This document shows positions 56,067-64,000 of a stretch of DNA of 64,000 nt, piece after piece; positions within the stretch are counted from its first letter, which is position 1; every line of letters starts with the position of its first letter. The notes beneath the pieces are model-generated. The model saw nothing but the letters and a program-made list of their open reading frames with translations, was not told where the DNA came from and did not search any database. The stretch is from JAGOGN01 sp036652735 (GTDB taxonomy: Bacteria; Bacillota; Clostridia; Lachnospirales; Lachnospiraceae), in NCBI GenBank assembly GCA_036652735.1, contig JAVVVI010000003.1, positions 1 to 64,000 on the forward strand, given 5' to 3'. The position numbers and the translations under genes were made by a program.

Positions 56067-56454
56067 TAGAGACTTTATGGAGGGGGTATACGCAAGGGCT
56101 GCACAGCTTCATGCACAAGCAGAGGCTGAACTTGATAATACAATTATGAAAAAGTTAAAAAGGCGTGGAGCTATGAAAAAAAACAGCTATCGTCTTGCAG
56201 TAACAGTATTGTTGATTTTATGCCTGTTTACAGGTATGAAATTCAATACACTTTCTCCGGATCAGCACAAGATAGATGCTGCTCCAGATGGAATAGTCCA
56301 GAATAATGAGGCAAAAGATAAGCGGATTCGAAGTATGGAAGAGGTGCCCCGGCTTTCTGTTACTCCTAACATAAAAATCAGGATGCATAGTGCAGAATAC
56401 TGGAAAAATGACATAGTAAGACATAGAACAAGAAATCAAAGTATAGATCGATAG
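56056..56454 (+). CDS. Small membrane protein, probable anti-sigma factor
   Basis: 132 residues. A charged cytosolic N-terminus of about 40 residues (DRDFMEGVYARAAQLHAQAE) is followed by one transmembrane helix (RLAVTVLLILCLFTGMKF) and an outside tail. No zinc-binding HxxxCxxC is present. The overlap with the sigma gene and the single-pass topology suggest an anti-sigma partner, but the sequence does not identify a known family. The MBOAT gene follows 9 bases later. Confidence 0.65.
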   Translation: MKSDRDFMEGVYARAAQLHAQAEAELDNTIMKKLKRRGAMKKNSYRLAVTVLLILCLFTGMKFNTLSPDQHKIDAAPDGIVQNNEAKDKRIRSMEEVPRLSVTPNIKIRMHSAEYWKNDIVRHRTRNQSIDR

Positions 56455-56463
56455 AGGTGAACA

Positions 56464-57873
56464 ATGGTATTTAGCAGCATTCTTTTTTTATTTCAGTTTT
56501 TACCCGTGGTTCTTATTCTGTATTTTATATGCGGAAAATTAATCCATTCCGTACAGGCAAAAAATATGGTGTTGTTTATAACCAGTTTGTTTTTTTACGC
56601 ATGGGGAGAACCCATCTATGTTCTTTTAATGATTTTTTCTACTTTAGTAGACTTTTATCATGGTGGAAAAGTGGAAAAGTACATGGAACAAGGGAATAAA
56701 AACCGTGCAAAGATGCATGTGATGTGGTCGGTAATGATTAATTTAGCATTGCTGGGATTTTTTAAGTACACAGATTTTTTTATTGCAATTATAAATCAGG
56801 TAACAAAGGCGGATCTTCCACTATTAAATCTGCCACTTCCAATTGGAATCTCATTTTATACATTCCAAACCATGTCTTATACAATTGATATCTATAGGGG
56901 AGAAGCAAAAGCCCAGAAAAATATGATTTCCTTTGGAACCTATGTGGCTTTATTTCCACAGTTGATTGCAGGTCCCATTGTTCGATATCAGACCATAGCA
57001 GCTGAACTGGAGAATAGAAAAGTAACCTGGGAAGGTTTGGCATCAGGCGTTAGAATCTTTATAATCGGACTTGGGAAAAAAGTCTTGATTGCCAATAACG
57101 TGGGGTTATTATGGGACAATGTTAAGACCATGGGGAACAGTCAAATATCGGTACTTACAGCATGGCTGGGAATTCTGGCTTATTTCTTTCAGATTTATTT
57201 TGATTTTTCCGGGTATAGTGATATGGCAATTGGTTTGGGGCGAATGTTTGGATTCCATTTTCCCGATAATTTTAATTATCCTTATATGTCAAAAAGCATT
57301 ACGGAATTTTGGCGAAGATGGCATATTTCATTGGGAACCTGGTTCCGGGAGTATGTGTATATTCCTTTGGGAGGAAATAAAAAAGGACCGGTAAAACAGG
57401 TAAGAAATATTTTAATTGTCTGGATTTTAACCGGAATCTGGCATGGAGCCAATTGGAATTTCCTGCTTTGGGGACTTTATTTTGGAGTATTGCTACTGTT
57501 GGAAAAATTTGTATGGGGAAAAATGTTAGAGAAAATCCCTGTGTTTTTCAGACATTGTTATGCCATTTTCTGCGTAATAATTGGATGGGTTCTATTTGCA
57601 TTTGATTCACTGAACCAGGGAGTGGAATATTTACAGATTTTATTTGGAAGTGGTGGAGTTGCTGGGATAAATTCAGAATTCCCATATTTACTAATGACGA
57701 ATGTGCTATTATTGCTGATTGCAGCAATTGCATCAACAGATCTGCCTAAGAAATTTGTACGTGGTTTTCATCTGGAAAAATACGAAATTCTATTTATGGC
57801 TGCGGTATTCATTTTATCAGTAGCGTATTTAGTGGATGCCACCTATAATCCATTCTTATATTTTAGATTCTAA
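56464..57873 (+). CDS. MBOAT-family O-acyltransferase
   Basis: 469 residues with about ten to twelve membrane helices. The core SKSITEFWRRWHISLGTWF followed by REYVYIPLGG, and the catalytic His in LTGIWHGANWNFLLWG, are typical of AlgI/DltB-type enzymes. These pass acyl groups from the cytosol across the membrane to an extracellular acceptor. With the DHHW protein next door, the pair resembles alginate or cellulose acetylation machinery (AlgI with AlgJ/AlgX). The acceptor glycan is unknown. The start is ATG after AGAGGTG. Confidence 0.94.
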   Translation: MVFSSILFLFQFLPVVLILYFICGKLIHSVQAKNMVLFITSLFFYAWGEPIYVLLMIFSTLVDFYHGGKVEKYMEQGNKNRAKMHVMWSVMINLALLGFFKYTDFFIAIINQVTKADLPLLNLPLPIGISFYTFQTMSYTIDIYRGEAKAQKNMISFGTYVALFPQLIAGPIVRYQTIAAELENRKVTWEGLASGVRIFIIGLGKKVLIANNVGLLWDNVKTMGNSQISVLTAWLGILAYFFQIYFDFSGYSDMAIGLGRMFGFHFPDNFNYPYMSKSITEFWRRWHISLGTWFREYVYIPLGGNKKGPVKQVRNILIVWILTGIWHGANWNFLLWGLYFGVLLLLEKFVWGKMLEKIPVFFRHCYAIFCVIIGWVLFAFDSLNQGVEYLQILFGSGGVAGINSEFPYLLMTNVLLLLIAAIASTDLPKKFVRGFHLEKYEILFMAAVFILSVAYLVDATYNPFLYFRF

Positions 57874-57897
57874 TGACGGAGGAAAGGAGCACCTAGA

Positions 57898-59028
57898 ATG
57901 AGAAAAAAAGTATTGGTTATTCTCTTTTTTATTGGAATATTTGGATTCAGTCTCACATCACTAATCAAAAAAGATCGAACCTTTTCAGAGAATGAAAACC
58001 GTTATTTGGCAAACTGTCCGAAACCCACCATTGAAACGGTATTTAATGGAAAATTTGAAAAAGAATATGAGACCTATGTGACGGATCAGTTTGTCCTTCG
58101 TGATTCCATGATTGGACTTAAAACATATGCGGATTTGTGTTTGGGAAAAGTAGAGAGCAATGGTGTTTATTTAGGGAAAAAAGGGTATTTAATGGAAAAA
58201 TTCGATTATAAAACCTTTGAAACGGAACTTGCTAAGGAAAATGAAGATGCATTATGTGAATTTGTGAAGGATCATGCTGAGTTAGTAAAAGAAGGACGGC
58301 TTCAGGTCCTACTGGTTCCTACAGCGACACAAATTTTACAGGATAAGCTGCCGCCACTTGCAGTGCCATACAATCAGCACCTAATATTAGAACGGATAAA
58401 AGATAAAATACCGGCTGCGTTTGTTCCGGTGGAAGATAGCTTAAAAATGCATGGGAAAGAAGCACTTTTTTATCGGACAGATCATCATTGGACCACACTT
58501 GGAGCTTATTATGGATATAAGGCATGGGCGAAAAAATCCGGAGTAAAGCCATTGCCCACAACGGCATTTCACAGAAAAGAAGTTACCAAAGAGTTTTATG
58601 GAACGCTGTCTTCTAAAGTGAATATATATCTAAAACCGGATAACATACAACTTTATTATCCAAAGGAACCACGGGAGTACCAACTGGACTATGATTTGGG
58701 TGTATCCCAGAAAAAGTCTCTGTATGATATGGAGGCATTGAAAAAAAAGGATAAGTATGCTGTGTTTTTAGGTGGTAATTATGGATTGGTGGATATTAAA
58801 ACCCAGGTAAAGAATGGACGGAAACTAGTCATTATCAAGGATTCTTTTGCACATTCCATGGTACCATTCCTGACGGAGCATTTTGAAGAACTTTATATGG
58901 TTGATTTAAGATATTACAATGCAAGTATAAAAACCTTTATTAAGGAAAATAAAATCACAGATATTTTGGTACTCTATAATTTGTCTAATTTAGCAACCGA
59001 TCGCACAATTAAAAGAATAAACAAATAA
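57898..59028 (+). CDS. DHHW-family AlgJ/AlgX-like acetyltransferase
   Basis: 376 residues. An N-terminal membrane anchor (VLVILFFIGIFGFSLTSL) precedes an SGNH-like domain outside the cell. RTDHHWTTLGAYYGYKAW supplies the DHHW motif and VIIKDSFAHSMVPFL the candidate nucleophilic serine. It should transfer acetyl groups delivered by the MBOAT protein to an envelope polysaccharide. AAAGGAGC precedes the ATG. The TAA stop is followed immediately, in the same frame, by a GH3 remnant. Confidence 0.9.
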   Translation: MRKKVLVILFFIGIFGFSLTSLIKKDRTFSENENRYLANCPKPTIETVFNGKFEKEYETYVTDQFVLRDSMIGLKTYADLCLGKVESNGVYLGKKGYLMEKFDYKTFETELAKENEDALCEFVKDHAELVKEGRLQVLLVPTATQILQDKLPPLAVPYNQHLILERIKDKIPAAFVPVEDSLKMHGKEALFYRTDHHWTTLGAYYGYKAWAKKSGVKPLPTTAFHRKEVTKEFYGTLSSKVNIYLKPDNIQLYYPKEPREYQLDYDLGVSQKKSLYDMEALKKKDKYAVFLGGNYGLVDIKTQVKNGRKLVIIKDSFAHSMVPFLTEHFEELYMVDLRYYNASIKTFIKENKITDILVLYNLSNLATDRTIKRINK

Positions 59029-59031
59029 TAT

Positions 59032-59166
59032 AGGAGGAAGCTCAAGGATAGTTTCCAGGCGGTTCTTACAGCTGTAAAAAAAGGAACGCTGTCAGAAAAG
59101 CGAATTAACCAATCCCTAAAGCGAATTTTGAAAGTCAAATTTTCAGAAAACTTGACAAGACCGTAA
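59032..59166 (+). pseudogene. C-terminal remnant of a GH3 glycosidase
   Basis: After an AGGAGG, about 41 in-frame codons read KDSFQAVLTAVKKGTLSEKR followed by INQSLKRILKVKF and a TAA. This matches the tail of family 3 beta-N-acetylhexosaminidases, where FxAVLxAVKxGxIsExRINqSVxRIL is typical. The catalytic part is absent. The promoter of the next gene lies inside its 3' end. Confidence 0.65.
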
Positions 59167-59180
59167 TTTTAGTGTATGCT
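59152..59180 (+). promoter_or_regulatory. Promoter of the DEAD-box helicase
   Basis: Perfect TTGACA (59152-59157) and TATGCT (59175-59180) are separated by 17 bases. The leader is about 110 bases long. Confidence 0.85.
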
Positions 59181-59205
59181 TGTATGGAGATTCAGAGACG
59201 GTAGA

Positions 59206-59237
59206 CCAGCACTCGATGAAAGGGTGCTGGTTTTTTT
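59206..59237 (+). terminator. Attenuator-like terminator in the helicase leader
   Basis: CCAGCAC and GTGCTGG form a stem with an 11-base loop, followed by seven Ts. It lies after the promoter but before the coding region. GACGGTAGA occurs just before it (about 59198-59206) and again after it (about 59247-59255). Confidence 0.75.
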
Positions 59238-59298
59238 AAATTCAAGACGGTAGATAGTTTGCAAGGCAGGCTGTTTAGCGTCTAAAGATGAGGTAAAA

Positions 59299-60786
59299 AT
59301 GAAATTAATGAACAATGAAGAAGTAACGATTCATCCCGATATTATCCGCGCAATTGAAGAAATGGGATTTGAGCAGATGACACCAATCCAGGAGCAGGCA
59401 ATTCCGGTGCTTCTAAGCGGTAAGGATATTATAGGGCAGGCACAGACAGGAACAGGAAAAACAGCAGCATTTGGCATACCATTAGTTCAGATGGTAGATC
59501 AGGAACAGCAGGGAGTACAGGGACTTATTTTGTGTCCTACAAGAGAACTTGCCATTCAGGCAGCACAGGAAATACGCAAATTTTCTAAATTTATGCAGGG
59601 AATTAAGGTATTACCTATTTATGGTGGACAGGACATCAGTAATCAGATTCGTTCGTTACGAACAGCGGTATCAATTGTAGTAGGTACGCCGGGACGAGTA
59701 ATGGATCATATGAGAAGAAACACATTGAAGCTAAATAATGTGCGGACGGTGGTGTTGGACGAGGCAGATGAGATGTTGAATATGGGATTTCGCGAAGATA
59801 TTGAGACAATATTAGAGAAGATTCCACAGCAGCATCAGACTGCATTATTTTCGGCCACCATGCCAAAAGCAATTTTGGATATTACTAAGAAGTATCAGAA
59901 TGATGCAGTGCTTATTAAAGTTGCAGCAAAAGAGATGACAGTTCCACTGATCAAACAATATTATTATGAGGTCAGCAGACAGAACAAAGAAGAAGCAATT
60001 ACACGATTGCTGGATTATTACAACCCACAGCGTACACTTATTTTTTGTAATACCAAGAGAATGGTGGATGAAATCAGTGATAATCTAAAGGGAAGAGGAT
60101 ATTTTGCCGAAGCACTTCATGGAGACTTGAATCAGACACAGCGAGACAAAGTTATGCACAGCTTTAGAAATGGCGGAGTTAATATTTTAATTGCCACAGA
60201 TGTAGCGGCAAGAGGAATCGATGTGGATGATGTGGAAGCGGTTATTAATTTTGATGTTCCGCAGGATATTGAATATTATGTTCATAGAATCGGAAGAACA
60301 GGAAGAGCCGGGAAAAAAGGACGTGCATTTACATTGATTGTTGGAAAAGATGTGTTCAAGATAAGAGACATTGAACATTATTGCAAGACAACCATTACAG
60401 CACGAACACTTCCATCCGTGGCTGATATTACACAGGTAAAAGCAGAAAAAATTCTGGATAAGGTGTTAGATACATGGAAATCCAATGATTTGGATTCTAT
60501 GACAAAGATGATTGAAAATACGTTGAATGAAGAAGAATGTACGGCCATTGAATTGGCAGCAGCATTTTTAAAGATGCATATGGGTCAGGAATTGGAAGAT
60601 ATTCCGGAAGAGAAGTATGTAGACAGACAGCGTAACAATCGGAAGCCTTCCGGTAACAAAGGTGCTCCAATGAGAAATAATCGTGATCGGGACAGATACA
60701 AAGGACATCGTGGGAAAGCAGACAGTCAGGCTTTTGCAGCAAAGAAAGATGTACGAAGAAAACGACCAAAGACCATAGAGAGATAG
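59299..60786 (+). CDS. DEAD-box RNA helicase with basic C-terminus
   Basis: 495 residues. Motif I AQTGTGKTAAFG, motif II VLDEADEMLNMGF, motif III SATMP and motif VI HRIGRTGRAGKKGRAF are intact. About 130 residues follow the core, ending in a basic low-complexity tail (NNRKPSGNKGAPMRNNRDRD) that binds RNA. The layout fits CshA/DeaD-type helicases in ribosome assembly and RNA decay. A leader terminator suggests control by premature termination. GAGG lies upstream of the ATG. Confidence 0.95.
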   Translation: MKLMNNEEVTIHPDIIRAIEEMGFEQMTPIQEQAIPVLLSGKDIIGQAQTGTGKTAAFGIPLVQMVDQEQQGVQGLILCPTRELAIQAAQEIRKFSKFMQGIKVLPIYGGQDISNQIRSLRTAVSIVVGTPGRVMDHMRRNTLKLNNVRTVVLDEADEMLNMGFREDIETILEKIPQQHQTALFSATMPKAILDITKKYQNDAVLIKVAAKEMTVPLIKQYYYEVSRQNKEEAITRLLDYYNPQRTLIFCNTKRMVDEISDNLKGRGYFAEALHGDLNQTQRDKVMHSFRNGGVNILIATDVAARGIDVDDVEAVINFDVPQDIEYYVHRIGRTGRAGKKGRAFTLIVGKDVFKIRDIEHYCKTTITARTLPSVADITQVKAEKILDKVLDTWKSNDLDSMTKMIENTLNEEECTAIELAAAFLKMHMGQELEDIPEEKYVDRQRNNRKPSGNKGAPMRNNRDRDRYKGHRGKADSQAFAAKKDVRRKRPKTIER

Positions 60787-60791
60787 TGTGC

Positions 60792-60832
60792 AAAAGAGAA
60801 AGAAAAGGAGTTCCTTTCTTTCTCTTTTTTTT
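60792..60832 (+). terminator. Terminator after the helicase
   Basis: AAAAGAGAAAGAAAAGGA pairs with TTCCTTTCTTTCTCTTTT with one bulge, ending in a T8 run. Confidence 0.85.
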
Positions 60833-60859
60833 GCATTTTTCAGAAAGCTTTGGTATAAT
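60831..60859 (+). promoter_or_regulatory. Promoter of the pyrophosphatase gene
   Basis: TTGCAT and a perfect TATAAT are separated by 17 bases. The -35 touches the previous terminator's T-run. Confidence 0.8.
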
Positions 60860-60886
60860 GAAAAAAATGTAGACTTGAAAGGTTAA

Positions 60887-62539
60887 ATGGCTATGAGTGA
60901 GAGAAAAAAAAGAATTTTTGTATTAGGACATAAAAATCCGGATTCGGATTCCATTTGTTCTGCCATTGCGTACGCAAATTTAAAAAATGCTTTATGCGAA
61001 GAAGAATATGTGGCAACTCGAGCAGGACAGGTAAATGAGGAAACCCAGTATATTTTATCTCATTTTGGTATTGACGCGCCCCTGTTTATCTCAAATGTTC
61101 AAACACAGGTAAGAGATATAGAATTTCGGGAAACCGAAGGAGTGCCAAAGGAAATATCATTAAAAAAGGCTTGGACCCTTATGAAAGACAAAGATGTCAT
61201 GACTTTGCCAATTACAGAAGAATCTAAATTAGTAGGGATTATTACAATCGGTGATATTGCCACAGCTTATATGGATGTTTATGATAGTAAAATCCTTGCA
61301 ACGGCAAAAACTCAGTATCAGAATATTTTAGAGACCTTAGATGCGAAAATGATTGTGGGAGAGGAAAGTAAAAAATTCACACAGGGAAAAGTATTAATAG
61401 CGGCGGCAAATCCGGATTTAATGGAAAGTTATATTGAACCACATGACCTTGTGATCCTGGGAAATAGATATGAATCCCAGCTTTGTGCCATTGAGATGCA
61501 GGCAGATTGTATTATTGTAAGTGAGGGAGCGACAGTTTCAATGACCATAAAGAAACTGGCAGAAGAAAAACACTGTACGGTCATCAGTACACCTCATGAT
61601 ACCTATACGGTTGCCCGTTTATTAAATCAAAGTATGCCAATAGAATTTTTTATGAGGAAAGACAATATGGCGACCTTCCAATTGGAGGATTGCCTGGATG
61701 CAGTAAAGGAAGTAATGGCAAAGAAAAGACATCGCTATTTTCCTATTTTGGATAGAAATCAGAACTGTATTGGAATGATATCCAGAAGAAATTTGTTGGA
61801 TATGTCACCCAAGAAGGTTATTATGGTTGACCATAATGAAAAGAGCCAGGCAGTAGATGGAATTGAAGATGCAGAGATTCTTGAAATTATTGACCATCAT
61901 CGTTTGGGTAATCTTGAAACAATCTCACCGGTTTTCTTCCGTAATCAGCCACTGGGATGTACGGCAACGATTGTATATCAAATGTATAAGGAAAATAGAA
62001 TAGAGATATCGAAAAAGATCGCCAGTCTTTTATGTGCTGCAATTATTTCAGATACGCTGATGTACCGTTCTCCAACCTGTACCAAGTTTGACACAGACGC
62101 AGCAAAAGAACTTGCCAAACTTGCTGAAATTGACGTAGAAGAACTGGCTGCGGCAATGTTTAATGCAGGAAGTAATTTAAAATCCAAATCGCCGGAAGAA
62201 ATCTTTTATCAGGATTACAAACGGTTTTCCATGAATGAAATCACCTTTGGAGTAGGACAGATTAATGCCATGACAGAAGGGGAATTAGATGAGATTAAGG
62301 AGAGAATGACACCTTATATCAAGCAGGTAGTGAAAGAGAAAAAAGTGGATATGGTGTACTTTATGTTAACCAATATCACCAAAGAATCAACGGAGCTGCT
62401 TTATGTTGGAGGTGCGGCAAAGGAAGCAATTGAAGACGCCTTCAATGTAGCCTGCGGAGATCAGTCTGTGCTTCTTCCGGGCGTAATCTCACGAAAAAAA
62501 CAGCTGATTCCGGCATTAATGTCTGCAATGCAGCAATAA
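60887..62539 (+). CDS. ppaC: CBS-domain manganese-dependent inorganic pyrophosphatase
   Basis: 550 residues. Family II pyrophosphatase motifs are VLGHKNPDSDSICSA at the N-terminus, MVDHNEK, and IIDHHRLG. Inserted between them are two CBS domains and a DRTGG domain (about residues 70-290). In related clostridial enzymes these bind AMP, ADP or Ap4A and control activity. The enzyme removes pyrophosphate made in biosynthesis and uses Mn2+ or Co2+. A start at 60893 is an alternative. It has its own promoter and lies 105 bases before the MATE gene. Confidence 0.93.
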   Translation: MAMSERKKRIFVLGHKNPDSDSICSAIAYANLKNALCEEEYVATRAGQVNEETQYILSHFGIDAPLFISNVQTQVRDIEFRETEGVPKEISLKKAWTLMKDKDVMTLPITEESKLVGIITIGDIATAYMDVYDSKILATAKTQYQNILETLDAKMIVGEESKKFTQGKVLIAAANPDLMESYIEPHDLVILGNRYESQLCAIEMQADCIIVSEGATVSMTIKKLAEEKHCTVISTPHDTYTVARLLNQSMPIEFFMRKDNMATFQLEDCLDAVKEVMAKKRHRYFPILDRNQNCIGMISRRNLLDMSPKKVIMVDHNEKSQAVDGIEDAEILEIIDHHRLGNLETISPVFFRNQPLGCTATIVYQMYKENRIEISKKIASLLCAAIISDTLMYRSPTCTKFDTDAAKELAKLAEIDVEELAAAMFNAGSNLKSKSPEEIFYQDYKRFSMNEITFGVGQINAMTEGELDEIKERMTPYIKQVVKEKKVDMVYFMLTNITKESTELLYVGGAAKEAIEDAFNVACGDQSVLLPGVISRKKQLIPALMSAMQQ

Positions 62540-62643
62540 GTAGTCCAATGCAGGGGGAATGATTCCGGCTAAAGTGGGAATGATAAAATCAAAGGAAAGG
62601 GCAATGGAAGAGAGGGTCTCTTTTTTCGCCCTTATTTGAGTGT

Positions 62644-63966
62644 ATGAGTGGAATGAATACCAGTATGTTTCAACAGCCGGTAGGCAGACTGATTCTAAAA
62701 TTGGCAATTCCCACAACCATGGGTATGTTGGTTACCTCTGGCTGTAGTATGGTTGATACGTTCTTTATTGGCAAGCTGGGTGTTACGGCTTCCGGTGCAG
62801 CGGGTATTGTGTTTTCTTTGATCACGTTTATTCAGGCAATGGGATATACAGTGGGAATGGGCGCAGGAACACAGATTTCTCAACTAATCGGAAAAGGACA
62901 GAGGAAGGATGTGGAGTGTCTTTCAAATTCAGCAGTCTGTCTTTCTATTATTGTCGGTATAATTTTTTCGGTGTTTGCATGGGGATTTTTAGAACCCTTG
63001 CTGAAGGTGCTAGGGGCAACCGAATCGGTCCTTCCGGAGGCAGTTGGATATGGGAGAGCTGTAGTAGTGACAGCACCCTTTTTGTGCGGAACCTTTGTGC
63101 TTAGCACGATTCTTCGTTCCCAGGGCAGGGCAGTTGCCTCAATGTTGGGAATTGTAATGGGAGCAGTGCTTCATATAGCCTTGGATCCCTTGCTTATGTT
63201 TACCGCCCACATGGGAGTAACCGGTGCAGGAATGGCATTGTTCATCAGTCAGGGAGCAAGTTTTAGTTTGCTTTTTTTTCTTTTATATTGGGGAAAAATT
63301 AGCGGACCGTTCCGGAAGAAACAAAGTCGAATCTATAGAGGAATCATCACGAGAGGGCTGCCCTCCTTTTATCGTCAGGGAACGGCGGTGCTTTCTGTTA
63401 TTATTTTAAATCGACTGGCAGGAGCTTATGGAGATCTGGCAATTGCTTCTTTTTCTATTGCAGGAAAAGTATTTATGCTTCTCTTTTCTATTTTGATCGG
63501 AATTTCCCAAGGGTATCAACCGGTTATAGGGTACCATTTTGGAGCAGGAAACAGAGCGAAGGTAAGACAGGCTTTTTGGTTTGCAGTGGCAGTAGGGACA
63601 GCGGTTGCCTTTATTGCATCCATAATTGGTATTTTTTTCTCAAAGGAACTGATGCAGTTGTTTTTAAAAACGGAATTCAATGGAAGGAACATTGGAAGTG
63701 AGATTATTCAATTGCAATCTTATGTAGTACTTGTACTTCCATTTTGCATGATTGCAAATATTACATTTCAGTCTGTTGGTAGGACAATGTTTGCAGCAAT
63801 TACTTCTTGTGCAAGACAGGGTATCTTTTATCTGCCTCTTATTTTCCCATTAAATGCGCTTTTTAAAGTGAAGGGATTGGAACTGGTTCAGCCACTGGCG
63901 GATGTGTTAACCTTCTTGTTGACCATTATTTTGGTACGTTTATTCTTTAAAGTAACAAAAAAGTAA
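62644..63966 (+). CDS. MATE-family efflux transporter
   Basis: 440 residues with twelve predicted membrane helices. PVGRLILKLAIPTTMGMLVT followed by SGCSMVDTFFIGKLG marks the MATE N-half, and RGLPSFYRQGTAVLSVIILNRL the start of the second half. It resembles the clostridial drug/sodium MATE subgroup. The ATG at 62644 has no strong Shine-Dalgarno sequence; ATG at 62656 is another choice. The substrate is unknown. The last 34 bases of the window hold only TTGACATAAG, possibly a -35. Confidence 0.92.
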   Translation: MSGMNTSMFQQPVGRLILKLAIPTTMGMLVTSGCSMVDTFFIGKLGVTASGAAGIVFSLITFIQAMGYTVGMGAGTQISQLIGKGQRKDVECLSNSAVCLSIIVGIIFSVFAWGFLEPLLKVLGATESVLPEAVGYGRAVVVTAPFLCGTFVLSTILRSQGRAVASMLGIVMGAVLHIALDPLLMFTAHMGVTGAGMALFISQGASFSLLFFLLYWGKISGPFRKKQSRIYRGIITRGLPSFYRQGTAVLSVIILNRLAGAYGDLAIASFSIAGKVFMLLFSILIGISQGYQPVIGYHFGAGNRAKVRQAFWFAVAVGTAVAFIASIIGIFFSKELMQLFLKTEFNGRNIGSEIIQLQSYVVLVLPFCMIANITFQSVGRTMFAAITSCARQGIFYLPLIFPLNALFKVKGLELVQPLADVLTFLLTIILVRLFFKVTKK

Positions 63967-64000
63967 AAGATATGTAATAGAAAACATTGACATAAGAGCA

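Overview
The window reads as a chromosomal stretch of a low-GC, anaerobic, spore-forming Firmicute, most likely a gut Lachnospiraceae-type Clostridium. Supporting signs are strong AGGAGG ribosome-binding sites, TTG and GTG starts, a T-box-controlled proS, ackA, an AGCS amino-acid symporter, an EFR1-type ferredoxin, many signalling proteins with PAS, GGDEF, EAL or hybrid-kinase domains, and cysteine-rich proteins of spore-surface appearance. The taxonomic placement is inference. No rRNA, tRNA or CRISPR array was seen. Two 100-N scaffold gaps are present (34932-35031 and 39178-39277). The first is flanked by an identical 55-bp sequence and appears to be an unmerged contig overlap inside one gene.

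Layout. 1-1240 is a decayed accessory patch: a transposase remnant, a Phd/Doc toxin-antitoxin pair whose toxin carries an amber stop, and a frameshifted fragment. 1303-3780 holds a CsoR-type repressor with its operator, a frameshifted EamA transporter and an SPFH/Arc pair. 3820-13905 holds an EAL/GGDEF protein, sfsA, a LysR regulator divergent from an aconitase X (two subunits) plus ornithine-cyclodeaminase-family operon that probably turns 3-hydroxyproline into proline, a PAS-GGDEF protein and T-box-proS. 14047-21877 holds a Cys-rich cupin, a DUF1232 protein, msrA co-translated with a TetM-like GTPase fused to a YacP/Rae1-like nuclease domain, an amidohydrolase, a small DEAD-box helicase and a pseudouridine synthase. 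21915-25202 is on the minus strand: an AGCS symporter, pdxS and a serine recombinase.

25268-25425 is the most notable segment. Two inverted recombinase-like half-site pairs, each with a central GT dinucleotide, flank a good promoter that lies between the recombinase gene and a GGDEF-EAL-PAS-GGDEF gene. This looks like an invertible promoter that could phase-vary cyclic-di-GMP turnover. 27798-30203 holds two divergent proteins sharing a C-terminal module (one with about 31 cysteines) and a patatin lipase. 30326-36254 is lacZ followed closely by a periplasmic-binding-domain hybrid kinase. A yybP-ykoY-like manganese riboswitch precedes a P-type ATPase (36392-39161). After the second gap comes a CtkA/HipA-like kinase with a small partner (39360-40478), which looks like a toxin-antitoxin unit.

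40606-54780 holds a large PAS hybrid kinase overlapping an MtnA-like isomerase, ackA, an EFR1 ferredoxin, an aromatic-acid-exporter-like protein, a MATE transporter, HelD, a PPP phosphatase, MgtC, an XRE regulator and an unknown winged-helix protein. 54907-59028 is an envelope O-acetylation-type cluster: DUF4358 lipoprotein, ECF sigma factor, small membrane protein, MBOAT and DHHW protein. It is followed by a GH3 remnant, a DEAD-box helicase with an attenuator-like leader, a CBS-type Mn-dependent pyrophosphatase and a second MATE transporter.
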